A DNA stretch of 64,000 nt. Origin: Phytoamicus setariae (GTDB lineage Bacteria > Pseudomonadota > Alphaproteobacteria > Rhizobiales > Rhizobiaceae). Both the position numbers and the translations under genes were made by a program. The notes beneath the pieces were generated by a model. That model did not search any database, was not told the origin of the DNA, and worked only from the letters and a program-made list of their open reading frames with translations. This document shows positions 36,513 through 46,022 of the stretch, piece after piece; the first letter of the stretch is position 1, and each line of letters starts with the position of its first letter. The stretch covers positions 310,001-374,000 of the forward strand of contig NZ_JAEQNC010000003.1 in NCBI RefSeq assembly GCF_016722925.1, read 5' to 3'.

Positions 36513-37661
36513 CTACCATTCGGCGACGGAACCATCTTCATGCCGCCAGACCGGGTTGCGCCAGCGGTGACCTTCCTTGGCGCGCTCAATCACGTAGGCT
36601 TCGTCCACCTCGACGCCGAGGCCAGGGCCCTGCGGAATGCTGACGAAGCCGTCGGCGTAGTGGAACACCTCCTTGTTGGAGATGTAATCGAGGATATCGT
36701 TGCCCTTGTTGTAATGAATGCCGAGGCTCTGCTCCTGGATGAAGGCGTTGTAGCTGACGGCATCGACCTGCAGGCAGGCGGCAAGCGCAATTGGCCCCAG
36801 CGGGCAATGCGGCGCCAGCGCCACATCATAGGCCTCGGCCATCGCCGCGATCTTGCGGCATTCGGTGATGCCGCCGGCATGGGAAAGGTCTGGCTGGATG
36901 ATGTCGACATAACCATCCGACAACACCGACTTGAAATCCCAGCGCGAGAACAGCCGTTCGCCCAGCGCAATCGGCGTCGAGCAATGATTGGCGATTTCCT
37001 TGAGCGCCTCGCGATTTTCCGACAGCACCGGCTCCTCGATGAATAGCAGGTTGAACTGCTGCAATTCCCTGGCCAGAACCTTGGCCATCGGACGATGGAC
37101 GCGGCCGTGAAAATCCACCCCGATGCCGATGTGCGGACCGATGGCCTCACGGATCGTGGCGATGGTCTCGACCGCCTTTTCCACCTTGTCCCAGGTGTCG
37201 ACGATCTGCATTTCCTCGCAGCCGTTGAGCTTGATGGCCTTGAAGCCGCGCGCCACCACATCACGAGCATTGGCGGCAACGTCGGATGGCCGGTCGCCGC
37301 CGATCCAGGAATAGACCTTGATCTTGTCGCGGCACTGGCCGCCGAGCAGCGCGTGAACCGGCTGGCCATAGGCCTTGCCCTTGATGTCCCAGAGCGCCTG
37401 GTCGATGCCGGCAATCGCACTCATATGCACGGCGCCACCGCGATAGAAGCCGGCGCGGTACATAACGTTCCAGTGATCCTCGATCAGCATCGGATCCTTG
37501 CCGATCAGATAATCCGAGAGTTCATGGACCGCAGCTTCCACTGTCAACGCACGCCCCTCGACCACTGGCTCGCCCCAGCCGACAATGCCCTCGTCAGTCT
37601 CGATCTTCAGAAAACACCAGCGCGGCGGTACGATGTAGGTTGTAAGCTTGGTAATCTTCAT
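36513..37661 (-). CDS. dgoD: D-galactonate dehydratase
   Basis: A 382-residue enolase-superfamily enzyme closely resembling E. coli DgoD, which dehydrates D-galactonate to 2-keto-3-deoxygalactonate. Shared blocks: [45 protein letters not shown]. The metal ligands and catalytic His are in [18 protein letters not shown] and [11 protein letters not shown]. The open frame to 37712 extends past the family start. A GntR regulator gene lies 47 bases upstream on the same strand. The kinase and aldolase that complete the De Ley-Doudoroff branch are not in the window. Confidence 0.92.
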   Translation of the reverse strand: MKITKLTTYIVPPRWCFLKIETDEGIVGWGEPVVEGRALTVEAAVHELSDYLIGKDPMLIEDHWNVMYRAGFYRGGAVHMSAIAGIDQALWDIKGKAYGQPVHALLGGQCRDKIKVYSWIGGDRPSDVAANARDVVARGFKAIKLNGCEEMQIVDTWDKVEKAVETIATIREAIGPHIGIGVDFHGRVHRPMAKVLARELQQFNLLFIEEPVLSENREALKEIANHCSTPIALGERLFSRWDFKSVLSDGYVDIIQPDLSHAGGITECRKIAAMAEAYDVALAPHCPLGPIALAACLQVDAVSYNAFIQEQSLGIHYNKGNDILDYISNKEVFHYADGFVSIPQGPGLGVEVDEAYVIERAKEGHRWRNPVWRHEDGSVAEW

Positions 37662-37708
37662 GGGTGTTTCCAGCCGGTTGAAAAAAGGATTTTGCTTGTT
37701 GGTTGCGC

Positions 37709-38467
37709 TCAATCCGCCATCATCGCGCGCCTCTTGGCAATGGTGATGTCCCGCAAGGCGAGGTCGAGCATGCGGTTAGAGCAGTCGCGTGCGGCAATCC
37801 CGTTGCGCATCCGGAGCGCCTCGATCAATTCCCGGTGGACTGCCAGCGCTTCGTCATGGTGCGCCGTCGCTTCATTGGACGTTTGCAGCGCGTATCTCAA
37901 CGCGGCATGAATGATGGAGGAAAGCTGACGGAACACCCTGTTGTGGCTCGCATTGAGCAACAGTTGATGGAATAGCGTATCGGCATTGGTGAACGCCTCG
38001 CTATTGCCTTCGGAGACGCGCATGCTGTTCCAGGCTCTTTCGAGCCCGGCAATGTCCTCGGCGGTCGCCCGCTGGGCGGCCAATTCGGCTGCTGCCGGCT
38101 CCACTGTGCGGCGGGCTTCCAGGATGGCGTCAAGCAGATCTGATCGGAGGATGCGGGGCCCAATCCATTCCAGGATCTGCGAATCCAGCAGGTTCCATTC
38201 CTCCGTCTCGCAGATGATGGTGCCGACGCGCGGGCGGCTGCGAACCAGGCCCTTGGTCTCGAGGATCTTGAAGGATTCGCGAATGACGGTGCGGCTTACG
38301 CCATACGTTACGCAGAGATCGCTCTCACGCGGCAGCGTCGAACCGGCAGGATAGCGTTCGCTGCAAATATCGGCACCGATCGCCGCTGTCACGTTCTTCT
38401 GCACGCGGGGACGCTTGCCGCCATTGACTGCGTCACTCCTGTCCCTGCCATCGACCTTAGCTTCCAC
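37709..38467 (-). CDS. GntR/FadR-subfamily regulator next to dgoD
   Basis: A regulator of about 252 residues. The N-terminal winged HTH is [20 protein letters not shown] with [20 protein letters not shown], and an FCD (FadR C-terminal) all-helical domain follows with metal-ligand positions such as [11 protein letters not shown] and HREL. A GTG at 38467 with GAGG upstream is the preferred start; the frame continues to 38548. By position it regulates dgoD, as DgoR does in E. coli. A 29-bp dyad upstream is a candidate operator. Confidence 0.85.
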   Translation of the reverse strand: MEAKVDGRDRSDAVNGGKRPRVQKNVTAAIGADICSERYPAGSTLPRESDLCVTYGVSRTVIRESFKILETKGLVRSRPRVGTIICETEEWNLLDSQILEWIGPRILRSDLLDAILEARRTVEPAAAELAAQRATAEDIAGLERAWNSMRVSEGNSEAFTNADTLFHQLLLNASHNRVFRQLSSIIHAALRYALQTSNEATAHHDEALAVHRELIEALRMRNGIAARDCSNRMLDLALRDITIAKRRAMMAD

Positions 38468-38533
38468 CCGACACCTCACACTGGACCCGACAAACGGGAA
38501 TGTGCGTTTCCTCGCTAGAGGTGTAGCGCTATC

Positions 38534-38562
38534 ATCATACCAAATCAATTCATTTGTATGAT
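38534..38562 (-). promoter_or_regulatory. Dyad operator upstream of the GntR-dgoD operon
   Basis: ATCATAC (38534-38540) and GTATGAT (38556-38562) form an inverted repeat extended inwards by AAAT/ATTT-like bases. GTATGAT/ATCATAC half sites are typical of FadR-type GntR regulators. It lies 67-95 bases upstream of the preferred GntR start. Confidence 0.5.
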
Positions 38563-38589
38563 TATTTATGCGATCAAGCGGAGGAACAG

Positions 38590-39315
38590 TTACAAAAGCT
38601 TTGTCTTGCCGAATGCGATCATCGGGCCCGTTGGTTTGCCGCTCGGCGATCCGCCAAGCGGTTCAACCGTGATGGCGATGGTCTTGCCGGTGGTGAACGC
38701 GTCGCGAAAGCTTGCCTCAATCACGATGTCGCCACGACCACTGTCCGGAAGCACGCCCAACGACGCTGGCGGCTTTCCGTCCTCGATCAGCCAGACCTCG
38801 AGCGATTTCGGCTGGTCCTGCCTGAGCGCGGCAGGCGTCACGCTCAACCTGCCGGATGCGAAATCGTAGGTCGCAAGCAGGCTCATCGGCGAATCCATGC
38901 CCGTCAGTTCCGCAACAAGCGGCTTTTCGGGCTGCGATGTGCCGAGAAAATCCGAGCGCCCCGCGACACCAATACCGACGGCGGCCACAAGGGCCGCAGC
39001 AGCCAATCCGCGCCAGAAGAAAACCGAACCCCATAGCGCCTGCAGCACTCTTGCGGGCCGGGCGTCATTGGCATCGCCGAACAGGTGCTGCTCGATCTTG
39101 GCATGAACCAGCGGCGACGGCTTGACCTCCTGATAGTCGTCATTGAAGTCGGCAAGGTTCTCTTGCCAGCGGCGCACCTGCATAGCAAATTTGGGATCAG
39201 TGGCGATTCTCGCCTCGACACGACGGCGATCTGTTTCGGATAAAACACCCAGCACATATTCGCCGGAGATGATTTCATCCCTGCTCCGGTCCCAATCCTG
39301 TGGCTTTTCGCTCAT
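38590..39315 (-). CDS. Anti-sigma factor, RskA-type
   Basis: A 241-residue single-pass membrane anti-sigma factor. Its N-terminal cytoplasmic sigma-binding domain contains EYVLGVLSETDRRRVEARIA, the membrane helix lies near residues 105-125 (GLAAAALVAAVGIGVAG), and the periplasmic RskA domain is at the C terminus (SLEVWLIEDGKPPASLGVLP). The ATG overlaps the sigma factor stop (ATGA), showing translational coupling. It should hold the ECF sigma factor at the membrane until a periplasmic signal triggers release. Confidence 0.88.
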   Translation of the reverse strand: MSEKPQDWDRSRDEIISGEYVLGVLSETDRRRVEARIATDPKFAMQVRRWQENLADFNDDYQEVKPSPLVHAKIEQHLFGDANDARPARVLQALWGSVFFWRGLAAAALVAAVGIGVAGRSDFLGTSQPEKPLVAELTGMDSPMSLLATYDFASGRLSVTPAALRQDQPKSLEVWLIEDGKPPASLGVLPDSGRGDIVIEASFRDAFTTGKTIAITVEPLGGSPSGKPTGPMIAFGKTKLL

Positions 39316-39845
39316 TGCCCGAGACACTCTCTCAGCTTCAGAAGGCTGCGGCGCAGCCAGGTTCTCATCGTGTTGATCGGAATATTATAGAATTCCGCGA
39401 GTTCCTGATAGCTCAAACCTTCCACATAGGCCCGTTTTACCGCTTCAGCTTTATCAGATTCGAGCGCTTTCATACATCTCTCAATCCGTCCGCCTTCACT
39501 TTGGTTGACGGCCGCCTCCTCCGGCCCGGGATTCGGGCTTGCCAGATCATAGGCCTCGTCGATGGCCGACGATGTCGGCTTGCGGGCGCGCATCAGATCG
39601 ATCGCCTGATTGCGCGCGATCGCCGCCAGCCATACGCCGCCACGACCCTCATTGGGCCGGAAACGGTCCGCACGTTGCCAGATCTTGACGAACACCTCCT
39701 GCAGCGCATCCTCGGCTTCCGGCCGATTTCTCAATATGCGCAACAGGATCGAATAGAGTTTCGGCGACGTCTGCTGGTAGAGCCGGGAGAATGCCTCGCG
39801 GTCCCCCAGCGACACCTGTCCGAGCAAGCTGCTGATTTCATCCAT
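39312..39845 (-). CDS. ECF-type RNA polymerase sigma factor
   Basis: A 177-residue extracytoplasmic-function sigma factor of the SigK-like group. Region 2 is YSILLRILRNRPEAEDALQE with FVKIWQRADRF and WLAAIARNQAIDLMRAR; region 4 is VEGLSYQELAEFYNIPINT with RTWLRRSLLKLRE. Regions 1 and 3 are absent, as expected. The ATG at 39845 has GGAAGAG upstream; an upstream extension to 39962 is not supported. The RskA-type anti-sigma gene is coupled to it by an ATGA overlap. The stimulus is unknown. Confidence 0.92.
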   Translation of the reverse strand: MDEISSLLGQVSLGDREAFSRLYQQTSPKLYSILLRILRNRPEAEDALQEVFVKIWQRADRFRPNEGRGGVWLAAIARNQAIDLMRARKPTSSAIDEAYDLASPNPGPEEAAVNQSEGGRIERCMKALESDKAEAVKRAYVEGLSYQELAEFYNIPINTMRTWLRRSLLKLRECLGQ

Positions 39846-40004
39846 GGTTTCTCTTCCGGACGGTTGCCTGCCGATAAATCGATCGGCGGAAATCGAAGTG
39901 CTTTCAAACACGGATTTTACGCGAGAAACGTGACAGCAGATCATTCCATGTGACGGGAACATAGGCTATGGAAGCGTCGACTTCTTTCTTCCGCGAGGCC
40001 CACC

Positions 40005-40892
40005 ATGTCCCAGTCCGAGAGCGAGATCCAGGCCCGATTGCTGGCCCAGGCACTGCCCTTCATGCAACGCTATGAAAACAAGACGATCGTCGTCAAATAT
40101 GGCGGCCATGCCATGGGCAATCCAGAGCTCGGCAAGGCCTTTGCCAGTGACATCGCACTGCTCAAGCAATCCGGCGTCAACCCTGTCGTCGTCCACGGCG
40201 GCGGACCGCAGATCGGCGCCATGCTTGCCAAGATGGGCATCGAATCGCGCTTCGAGAACGGCCTTCGGGTAACCGATCAGAAGACGGTCGAAATCGTCGA
40301 GATGGTGCTCGCCGGCTCGATCAACAAGGAGATCGTCGCCCTGATCAACCAAACCGGCGAGTGGGCAATCGGGCTGTGCGGCAAGGACGGCAACATGGTC
40401 TTCGCCGAAAAGGCCCGCAAGACCGTGATCGATCCCGATTCCAACATCGAACGCGTGCTCGATCTCGGCTTCGTCGGCGAAGTGGTCGAAGTCGACCGCC
40501 GGCTGATTGACCTGCTTGCTCGTTCGGAAATGATCCCGGTGATTGCACCGGTGGCTCCAGGGCGCGACGGCCATACCTACAATATCAATGCAGATACGTT
40601 TGCCGGCGCGATTGCGGGGGCGCTCAATGCGGTGCGTCTGCTGTTTCTCACCGACGTACCGGGCGTGCTGGATAGCAAGGGCGAACTGATCAAGGAATTG
40701 TCGGTGGCGCAGGCGCGCGCACTGATCAAGGACGGCACCATCTCCGGCGGCATGATCCCCAAGGTCGAAACCTGCATCGAGGCCATCGAAGGTGGCGTCG
40801 AAGGCGTGGTCATTCTCAATGGCAAGACGGCGCATTCGGTTCTTCTCGAACTGTTCACCGAAATGGGCGCCGGCACGCTGCTGGTTCCCTGA
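40005..40892 (+). CDS. argB: N-acetylglutamate kinase
   Basis: A 295-residue amino-acid kinase for the second step of arginine synthesis. It phosphorylates N-acetyl-L-glutamate. Seen: [46 protein letters not shown] and [19 protein letters not shown]. The N-terminal extension before the first strand is consistent with arginine-sensitive hexameric enzymes. It is divergent from the sigma/anti-sigma pair. A perfect hairpin downstream separates it from the GH16 gene. Confidence 0.97.
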   Translation: MSQSESEIQARLLAQALPFMQRYENKTIVVKYGGHAMGNPELGKAFASDIALLKQSGVNPVVVHGGGPQIGAMLAKMGIESRFENGLRVTDQKTVEIVEMVLAGSINKEIVALINQTGEWAIGLCGKDGNMVFAEKARKTVIDPDSNIERVLDLGFVGEVVEVDRRLIDLLARSEMIPVIAPVAPGRDGHTYNINADTFAGAIAGALNAVRLLFLTDVPGVLDSKGELIKELSVAQARALIKDGTISGGMIPKVETCIEAIEGGVEGVVILNGKTAHSVLLELFTEMGAGTLLVP

Positions 40893-40907
40893 TCAGCCTC
40901 GTTTCAG

Positions 40908-40939
40908 CCAGCGGGACTAGACAGTGTCGGTCCCGCTGG
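40908..40939 (+). other. Hairpin between argB and the GH16 gene, touching the ribosome binding site
   Basis: CCAGCGGGAC (40908-40917) and GTCCCGCTGG (40930-40939) form a perfect 10-bp stem with a 12-base loop. The last two bases of the stem are the first of the GGAG ribosome-binding site of the next gene. No T run follows. It may be an mRNA 3' end for argB and at the same time restrain translation of the GH16 gene. Confidence 0.55.
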
Positions 40940-40947
40940 AGAAACCA

Positions 40948-41679
40948 ATGCTGATCCGCCACGTCGCCATCGTATTCCTGTCCCTGCTGCTCGTGCCAGG
41001 AATGGCCGACGCCAAGCGGCTGCGTTTTGCGGGCTACGATTTCAAAATCAAGGAAGGCCGAGGGCTGGGGCCCGGGCCCAATGACTGGGCCAGATCGCAG
41101 GCCTTCGTCGACAAGCGCGGCCGGCTGCACCTGAAATTCTCCGAGAAGAACGGGCGCTGGTATGCCGGAGAGATCCAGAGCATCAGCAAACTCGGCTTTG
41201 GCACCTACGAAATGGAATTCGAGGGCGATATCGGCGGGCAGGACAAGAATGTCGTCTTCGGCTTCTTTAACTATCCATCCTCCGATGTGGGACCGGACGC
41301 CACCAACGAGATCGATATCGAGTTCGCTCGATGGGGAAACAACAGCTACCAGCCGCTGAACTACACCGTCTGGCCAGCGGTCGCCGGCCTCAGTAATGCC
41401 CACAAGACATTCGAGTTCCGCCGGGGTGTCCGCAGGAGCCTCCATCGTTTCACCTGGTCGCGCGAACAGGTCGTCTATTCGTCGGTCGAACTCAAGGCAA
41501 ACGGCTCGCCCGGCAGCGAATCTTACTGGGCTTTCAAACCTGCAGATTTCCAGGACCGGATAGCCTCCAGCCCGATGTCGATCTATTTCAATCTCTGGGG
41601 TTTTCGCGGCCAGAAGCCGAGCGACGGCAAGCCCGTGGAAGTGATCGTCAATTCTTTCAAGTTCACGCCGGCGCCTTGA
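40948..41679 (+). CDS. Secreted GH16-family glycosidase-like protein
   Basis: A 243-residue exported protein with a signal peptide (ending MADA-KR) and a concanavalin-like beta-jelly-roll of glycoside hydrolase family 16. The catalytic motif is NEIDIEFARWG, giving the ExDxE triplet. Other family features are GRWYAGEIQSISKLGFGTYE and IYFNLWGFRG. Enzymes of this family cut beta-1,3 or beta-1,3-1,4 glucans or bacterial exopolysaccharides. In a rhizobium, processing of succinoglycan-like polymer (ExoK-type) or of plant glucan is possible; sequence alone does not decide. Confidence 0.85.
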   Translation: MLIRHVAIVFLSLLLVPGMADAKRLRFAGYDFKIKEGRGLGPGPNDWARSQAFVDKRGRLHLKFSEKNGRWYAGEIQSISKLGFGTYEMEFEGDIGGQDKNVVFGFFNYPSSDVGPDATNEIDIEFARWGNNSYQPLNYTVWPAVAGLSNAHKTFEFRRGVRRSLHRFTWSREQVVYSSVELKANGSPGSESYWAFKPADFQDRIASSPMSIYFNLWGFRGQKPSDGKPVEVIVNSFKFTPAP

Positions 41680-41688
41680 ACCCGCGCT

Positions 41689-43182
41689 TCATTCGGCAAC
41701 GACCGGCGCGGCGGGCTGCTTGGCTTGCGTGGGCGGAGCTCTGAGCACCAACGCAAAGAGAGCGACAATCACATAGCATGCAATATTGTAAAATACGGCC
41801 GTAGCAAAAGATGCCCTGAAAGCATCGTGGGCTGTCATCCCGCCGGCCATCCGGCCGGCAAGCATCGAAAAGAAGATCTCGGAGATGATCGCCACGCCGA
41901 ACGCGCCGCCCATCTGCTGGATCGATTGCAGCGCTCCCGATCCCGAACCGGCATTGTGGGGTGGCACGCCCGCAAGCGCGGTCTGGAACAGCGGTGAAAT
42001 TGTGATCCCCGTGCCCAACCCGCCGAGAAAGAGCGGCAGGATGAAATCGGAGCGAACGATCGCCTCGCCTACCCCCGAGACGATGTCGCGCAAAATCAGC
42101 ATCGCCACGACCAGCATCGCCGAGCCGAAAACGATGCGCAGCCGCGGGCTCCGACCACCCAGCCGCCCGGTGATCACCGACGCGATCAGCACGCCAATTG
42201 GAAACGGGATCGTCGTCAGGCCAGATTCCAGCGGATTGAGCTGATATCCGGACTGCAGAAAGATCGCGAGGATCAGGAAAAAGCCCGGCATGGCCGAAAA
42301 GAAGACCATGGAGGCCAGAGCGGCATAGATGAAATTGTGGTTCTTCATCAGGCTGAGCGGCACCAACTCGGCCGCGCCGCGGGCGTTCTGGCGGCGCTCC
42401 CACCAGACGAACAACGCGGCAAAAGGCACGAAGATCGCCATCAGCGCAAAGCACCATGCCGGCCAGCCGAAGCCGCGCCCCTCGATCAGCGGGAATATCA
42501 GGCAGAAAATCGCTGCAGCTGCGATGACGATGCCGATCCAGTCGTTCTTCAACGCCGGATTGCCTTTGATGTCGGGTATGAGTCTCCGCCCCGCAATGAC
42601 ACAGGCGATGCCAATCGGCACGTTAATGAGAAATATCGGCCGCCAGTCCAGCCCAATGATGTTGGCATGGATCAAGGTGCCACCGGTCACCGGGCCTGCC
42701 ACAGATGCAAGCCCAGCCGCCAGCCCGAAAAGCGAAAACGCCACCGCCCGCTCCCGAGGTGGAAACATGATCTGGGCGATCGCCAGAACCTGCGGTGTCA
42801 TGACGGCGCCGGCGATGCCCTGGATGACCCGCGCGCCAATCAGCATCTCGACGTTGGCGGCCAACCCACATAAGGCAGAGGCCATGGTGAACGCGGTCAC
42901 CCCGATCAGAAAGATCTTCTTCTTGCCGACGATATCGCCATAGCGCCCGAAGGGCAGCAATCCGAGCGCGAATGCGAGGATGTATCCGGCGACCACCCAT
43001 TCGATACCGCTTTCGGAGACCCCGAGGTTCTTTTGCATGGACGGCAAGGCGACATTGACGATGGTGACGTCAATCATGTTCATGAAACTCGCCATCAGCA
43101 GCACGAACATTGCGATCCAGCGGCGCTCGAAAGCGTGGGCCTCTCCCTGAAGTGGCTCAACGAGCTTTGCATCCTGAGACAT
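41689..43182 (-). CDS. MFS multidrug exporter, DHA2 (EmrB/QacA) type
   Basis: A membrane transporter of about 497 residues with 14 predicted helices. It carries the DHA2 signatures MNMIDVTIVNVALPSMQKNL near the first helix, VAGYILAFALGLLPFGRYGD and GKKKIFLIG of the loop 2-3 motif, and VIQGIAGAVMTPQVLAI. Proton-driven drug or metabolite efflux is expected. The start at 43182 (MSQDAKL) is chosen because the extension to 43341 is not hydrophobic and not family-like; 43188 and 43191 are near alternatives. It converges on the GH16 gene with 9 bases between the stops. Confidence 0.88.
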   Translation of the reverse strand: MSQDAKLVEPLQGEAHAFERRWIAMFVLLMASFMNMIDVTIVNVALPSMQKNLGVSESGIEWVVAGYILAFALGLLPFGRYGDIVGKKKIFLIGVTAFTMASALCGLAANVEMLIGARVIQGIAGAVMTPQVLAIAQIMFPPRERAVAFSLFGLAAGLASVAGPVTGGTLIHANIIGLDWRPIFLINVPIGIACVIAGRRLIPDIKGNPALKNDWIGIVIAAAAIFCLIFPLIEGRGFGWPAWCFALMAIFVPFAALFVWWERRQNARGAAELVPLSLMKNHNFIYAALASMVFFSAMPGFFLILAIFLQSGYQLNPLESGLTTIPFPIGVLIASVITGRLGGRSPRLRIVFGSAMLVVAMLILRDIVSGVGEAIVRSDFILPLFLGGLGTGITISPLFQTALAGVPPHNAGSGSGALQSIQQMGGAFGVAIISEIFFSMLAGRMAGGMTAHDAFRASFATAVFYNIACYVIVALFALVLRAPPTQAKQPAAPVVAE

Positions 43183-43419
43183 CGACATCATCCATAACAA
43201 GTGTTGCAGCACTGGCCGAAAGACAGGCGTGTTCGGGCAATACGCCCGAACCGGAGCCAGCGCTCCGACCAACTTATAGGTCCAGGTTTCCAAATTGGCG
43301 AGATGGCCGTCTGTTGAGCGGGGCTCGCGACGAGATGGCAAAACTGCGAATTTTTGGCTTGCGATCGACTGTTCTAAGTGCGACTGGTCTGCCGATCAAA
43401 CAACGGAGGGATCGTCGTG

Positions 43420-44112
43420 ATGAGCGCAAAAGATCGGCTGATTGTCGGACTGGACGTACCCAACGTGGCTGAAGCCGAGCAAATCGTCAAAAAGCTTGGA
43501 GACACCGTCGACTACTACAAGATCGGCTATCAGCTTGCCTTTGCCGGCGGGCTGGAATTCGCCCGCGACCTGGCTCGCGACGGCAAGAAGATCTTCCTCG
43601 ACATGAAACTGCTCGACATCGACAATACGATTGCGAGCGGCGTCGAGAATATTGTCAAGATGGGAATGACCATGCTGACACTGCATGCCTATCCCAAGGC
43701 GATGCGCGCTGCTGTCGAAGCAGCGAAAGGCTCCAGCCTCTGCCTGCTGGGTGTGACCGTGCTGACATCGATGGATGAGCAGGATCTGATCGAGGCCGGT
43801 TATGAATACGACCCACACACGCTGGTGCTCAGGCGCGCCGAACAGGCCCGACGCGCAGGGATGGGTGGCATCGTCTGCTCGGCCGAAGAAGCCACCAGCG
43901 TCCGTAAGGTCGTCGGCCCGGATCTCGCCGTTGTCACGCCGGGCATCCGTCCGGCCGGCGCCGACAAGGGCGACCAGAAGCGCGTCATGACCCCGGCCGA
44001 GGGTATTCGCGCCGGCGCCAGCCATCTCGTCATTGCACGTCCCATCGTCAAGGCCGCCGATCCGCTCGAAGCGGCCCGTTCAATCCTTGCGGAAATGCAA
44101 GCCGCGATCTAG
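43420..44112 (+). CDS. pyrF: Orotidine 5'-phosphate decarboxylase
   Basis: A 230-residue OMP decarboxylase, the last step of UMP synthesis. The catalytic array is in [13 protein letters not shown] (the Asp-x-Lys-x-x-Asp motif), and the phosphate-binding loop [19 protein letters not shown] is near the C terminus. GGAGG lies 11 bases before the ATG, and a GTG one codon earlier is possible. A DUF1330 gene follows 50 bases later on the same strand. Confidence 0.97.
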   Translation: MSAKDRLIVGLDVPNVAEAEQIVKKLGDTVDYYKIGYQLAFAGGLEFARDLARDGKKIFLDMKLLDIDNTIASGVENIVKMGMTMLTLHAYPKAMRAAVEAAKGSSLCLLGVTVLTSMDEQDLIEAGYEYDPHTLVLRRAEQARRAGMGGIVCSAEEATSVRKVVGPDLAVVTPGIRPAGADKGDQKRVMTPAEGIRAGASHLVIARPIVKAADPLEAARSILAEMQAAI

Positions 44113-44162
44113 GATTGCAGCTTTCGATCACGAAAATGAGCCGGATATCGGCGGAGGAAATT

Positions 44163-44450
44163 ATGGCCAAGGGATACTGGATTGCCCGCGTCGATGTGCG
44201 CGACACCGAGCGTTACAAGGACTATGTCGCGGCAGCCAAACCGGCGTTTGAAAAGTATGGCGCGATCTTCCTTGCGCGCGGCGGTGAATACGAACGGCTC
44301 GAAGGCCAGGTGCGTGCGCGCAATGTCGTCATCGAGTTTCCGTCGCTGAAGGCCGCCCATGATTGCTACCATTCGCCGGAGTATCAAATTGCCGCTTCGA
44401 TCCGTCAGGAAGTCGCCGACGCGGAGATGGTGATCGTCGAGGGCGCCTGA
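44163..44450 (+). CDS. DUF1330 family protein
   Basis: A 95-residue dimeric alpha/beta-barrel protein: KGYWIARVDVRDTERYKDYV, FLARGGEYERLEG, VVIEFPSLKAAHDCYHSPEYQ. GGAGG precedes the ATG. No enzyme activity is established for DUF1330. It lies between pyrF and the NDUFA9-like gene and is common in this order in rhizobial genomes as far as I recall. Confidence 0.87.
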   Translation: MAKGYWIARVDVRDTERYKDYVAAAKPAFEKYGAIFLARGGEYERLEGQVRARNVVIEFPSLKAAHDCYHSPEYQIAASIRQEVADAEMVIVEGA

Positions 44451-44560
44451 CCGCTGGCAGGATCGCAGATGCTCGTGTTCGCAGGCGCGAATAGAGCTTC
44501 ACCTTGCCGGGAAATTCAGCTAATGAGCGACCCAAAGCAGGGTTATCAGGAGAGAATGAA

Positions 44561-45541
44561 ATGACGCTGTCCAACGTGCCGAAACTTGTCACCGTTTTTG
44601 GCGGATCAGGTTTTCTGGGGCGCCATATCGTCAGGACCCTCGCCAAGCGTGGCTATCGCATACGCGTTGCCGTTCGCCGTCCCGATCTTGCATTTCATCT
44701 CCAGCCACTCGGCAATGTCGGCCAGATTTCCCTGGTGCAGGCCAACCTGCGTTATCGCAATTCCGTCGACGCCGCAGTCAGGGGCTCCGACTACGTGATC
44801 AACTGTGTGGGTCTGCTGCACGAAAGCGGCCGCAACACGTTCGATGGCGTGCAGGAATTCGGCGCCCGTGCCGTTGCCGAAGCCGCCCGTGCAGCGGGCG
44901 TCGGCCTGACCCATATTTCGGCGATTGGTGCCGACATCAGTTCCCGCTCTGCCTATGCCCGCACCAAGGGCCGGGCAGAGAAGGCGATCCTGGAAATTCT
45001 GCCGGACGCGGTCATCCTGCGTCCTTCGGTCGTGTTCGGTCCGGAAGACGATTTCTACAACAAGTTTGCCGATATGGCCCGCAAGGCCCCCGCCCTGCCG
45101 CTGGTCGGTGGGGGTAAGACGCGCTTCCAGCCGGTGTACGTCGACGACGTCGCCGAGGCGGTCGCGCGTGCTGCAGACGGACTGGTCAAGGGCGGCAAGA
45201 TTTACGAACTCGGTGGCGCCGAAATCAAGAGCTTCAAGGAAATCCTCGATGACATCCTGGAGATCACCTGTCGCGAGCAGCGGTTCGTGCCGCTGCCGTT
45301 CTTCGTCGCCTCGCTGATCGGAAAGGTCAGTTCGCTGATTCCGTTCGTCAAGCCGCCGATCACCGCCGACCAGGTCATTCTGCTGAAATCGGACAATGTC
45401 GTCTCCAAGGCGGCCATCGCCGAGGGCCGGACGCTGGAAGGCCTGGGCATCAAGCCGACGCTTGCAGCGGCCATTCTACCAACCTACCTGCAGCGCTTCC
45501 GCCCCGAAGGCCAGTTCACCCAGTCCGGCTCCGCCGCCTGA
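44561..45541 (+). CDS. NAD(P)-binding NDUFA9-like short-chain dehydrogenase/epimerase
   Basis: A 326-residue atypical SDR related to the complex I accessory subunit NDUFA9. The Rossmann motif VTVFGGSGFLGRHIVRTLAK lies near the N terminus. The usual Tyr-x-x-x-Lys appears as SAYARTKGRAEKAIL, and ILRPSVVFGPEDDFYNKFA and KTRFQPVYVDDVAEAV follow. In alphaproteobacteria NDUFA9-like proteins associate with respiratory complex I or quinone metabolism. GGAGA precedes the ATG. It is a soluble protein with one more hydrophobic stretch near residue 250. Confidence 0.88.
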   Translation: MTLSNVPKLVTVFGGSGFLGRHIVRTLAKRGYRIRVAVRRPDLAFHLQPLGNVGQISLVQANLRYRNSVDAAVRGSDYVINCVGLLHESGRNTFDGVQEFGARAVAEAARAAGVGLTHISAIGADISSRSAYARTKGRAEKAILEILPDAVILRPSVVFGPEDDFYNKFADMARKAPALPLVGGGKTRFQPVYVDDVAEAVARAADGLVKGGKIYELGGAEIKSFKEILDDILEITCREQRFVPLPFFVASLIGKVSSLIPFVKPPITADQVILLKSDNVVSKAAIAEGRTLEGLGIKPTLAAAILPTYLQRFRPEGQFTQSGSAA

Positions 45542-45781
45542 GATGGCGCTTTCCGCCTATCAGCGATTTCAGCCGGCATCGTCAGGTGCCGGCCATGAAT
45601 TGCTGTATCTGCGGATCCCGAAGTTGCACAAAAGCATCACCTTAAATTATACTCTGTTAACCCCATATTCAGGGCATTTGCTTTATTGATATTCGGCCGT
45701 CGACTGCATAGAACGCGGCCACACTCATTCAGCCGAAGCGCGGATGGGCGCGCGTTTCATCCGGTCTTTCAGAGGAAAATC

Positions 45782-45943
45782 ATGGGCAAATCGATCGCAC
45801 TGTTTTTTGCGTCTGCGGCGCTTGTCATCTTGGCGGGTTCCTTTGTAGCTCCGCGCACGGTTGCGGCCGACAAGAACAGCTGCTCGCCGGCCTACGGTAT
45901 CGACCCCTGCACGATCACGGCGACGATCCCAACGCATCGTTGA
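45782..45943 (+). CDS. Small secreted peptide of unknown function
   Basis: A 53-residue protein: a signal peptide (MGKSIALFFASAALVILAGS, then FVAPRTVAA) with a mature part of about 24 residues, DKNSCSPAYGIDPCTITATI and so on, containing two cysteines ten positions apart. GAGGAAAATC precedes the ATG. It is followed by a terminator at 45974-45995, which supports a real transcription unit. No family is recognised. Confidence 0.6.
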   Translation: MGKSIALFFASAALVILAGSFVAPRTVAADKNSCSPAYGIDPCTITATIPTHR

Positions 45944-45973
45944 GGATATCTCAACAGCATATGCAATGAATTC

Positions 45974-45995
45974 GGGCCGCTTTCGCGGCCCTTGT
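45974..45995. terminator. Terminator between the small secreted peptide and uppP
   Basis: GGGCCGC (45974-45980), TTTC loop, GCGGCCC (45985-45991), followed by TTGTC. It lies between convergent genes and can serve both. Confidence 0.65.
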
Positions 45996-46022
45996 CATAT
46001 CTGCATCAGAAAGATTGCCGGC

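Noticed and set aside
39945-39985. GGAAC near 39956 as an EcfG general-stress promoter or target of the ECF sigma factor
   Set aside because: No GTT-type -10 element at the required distance is found.
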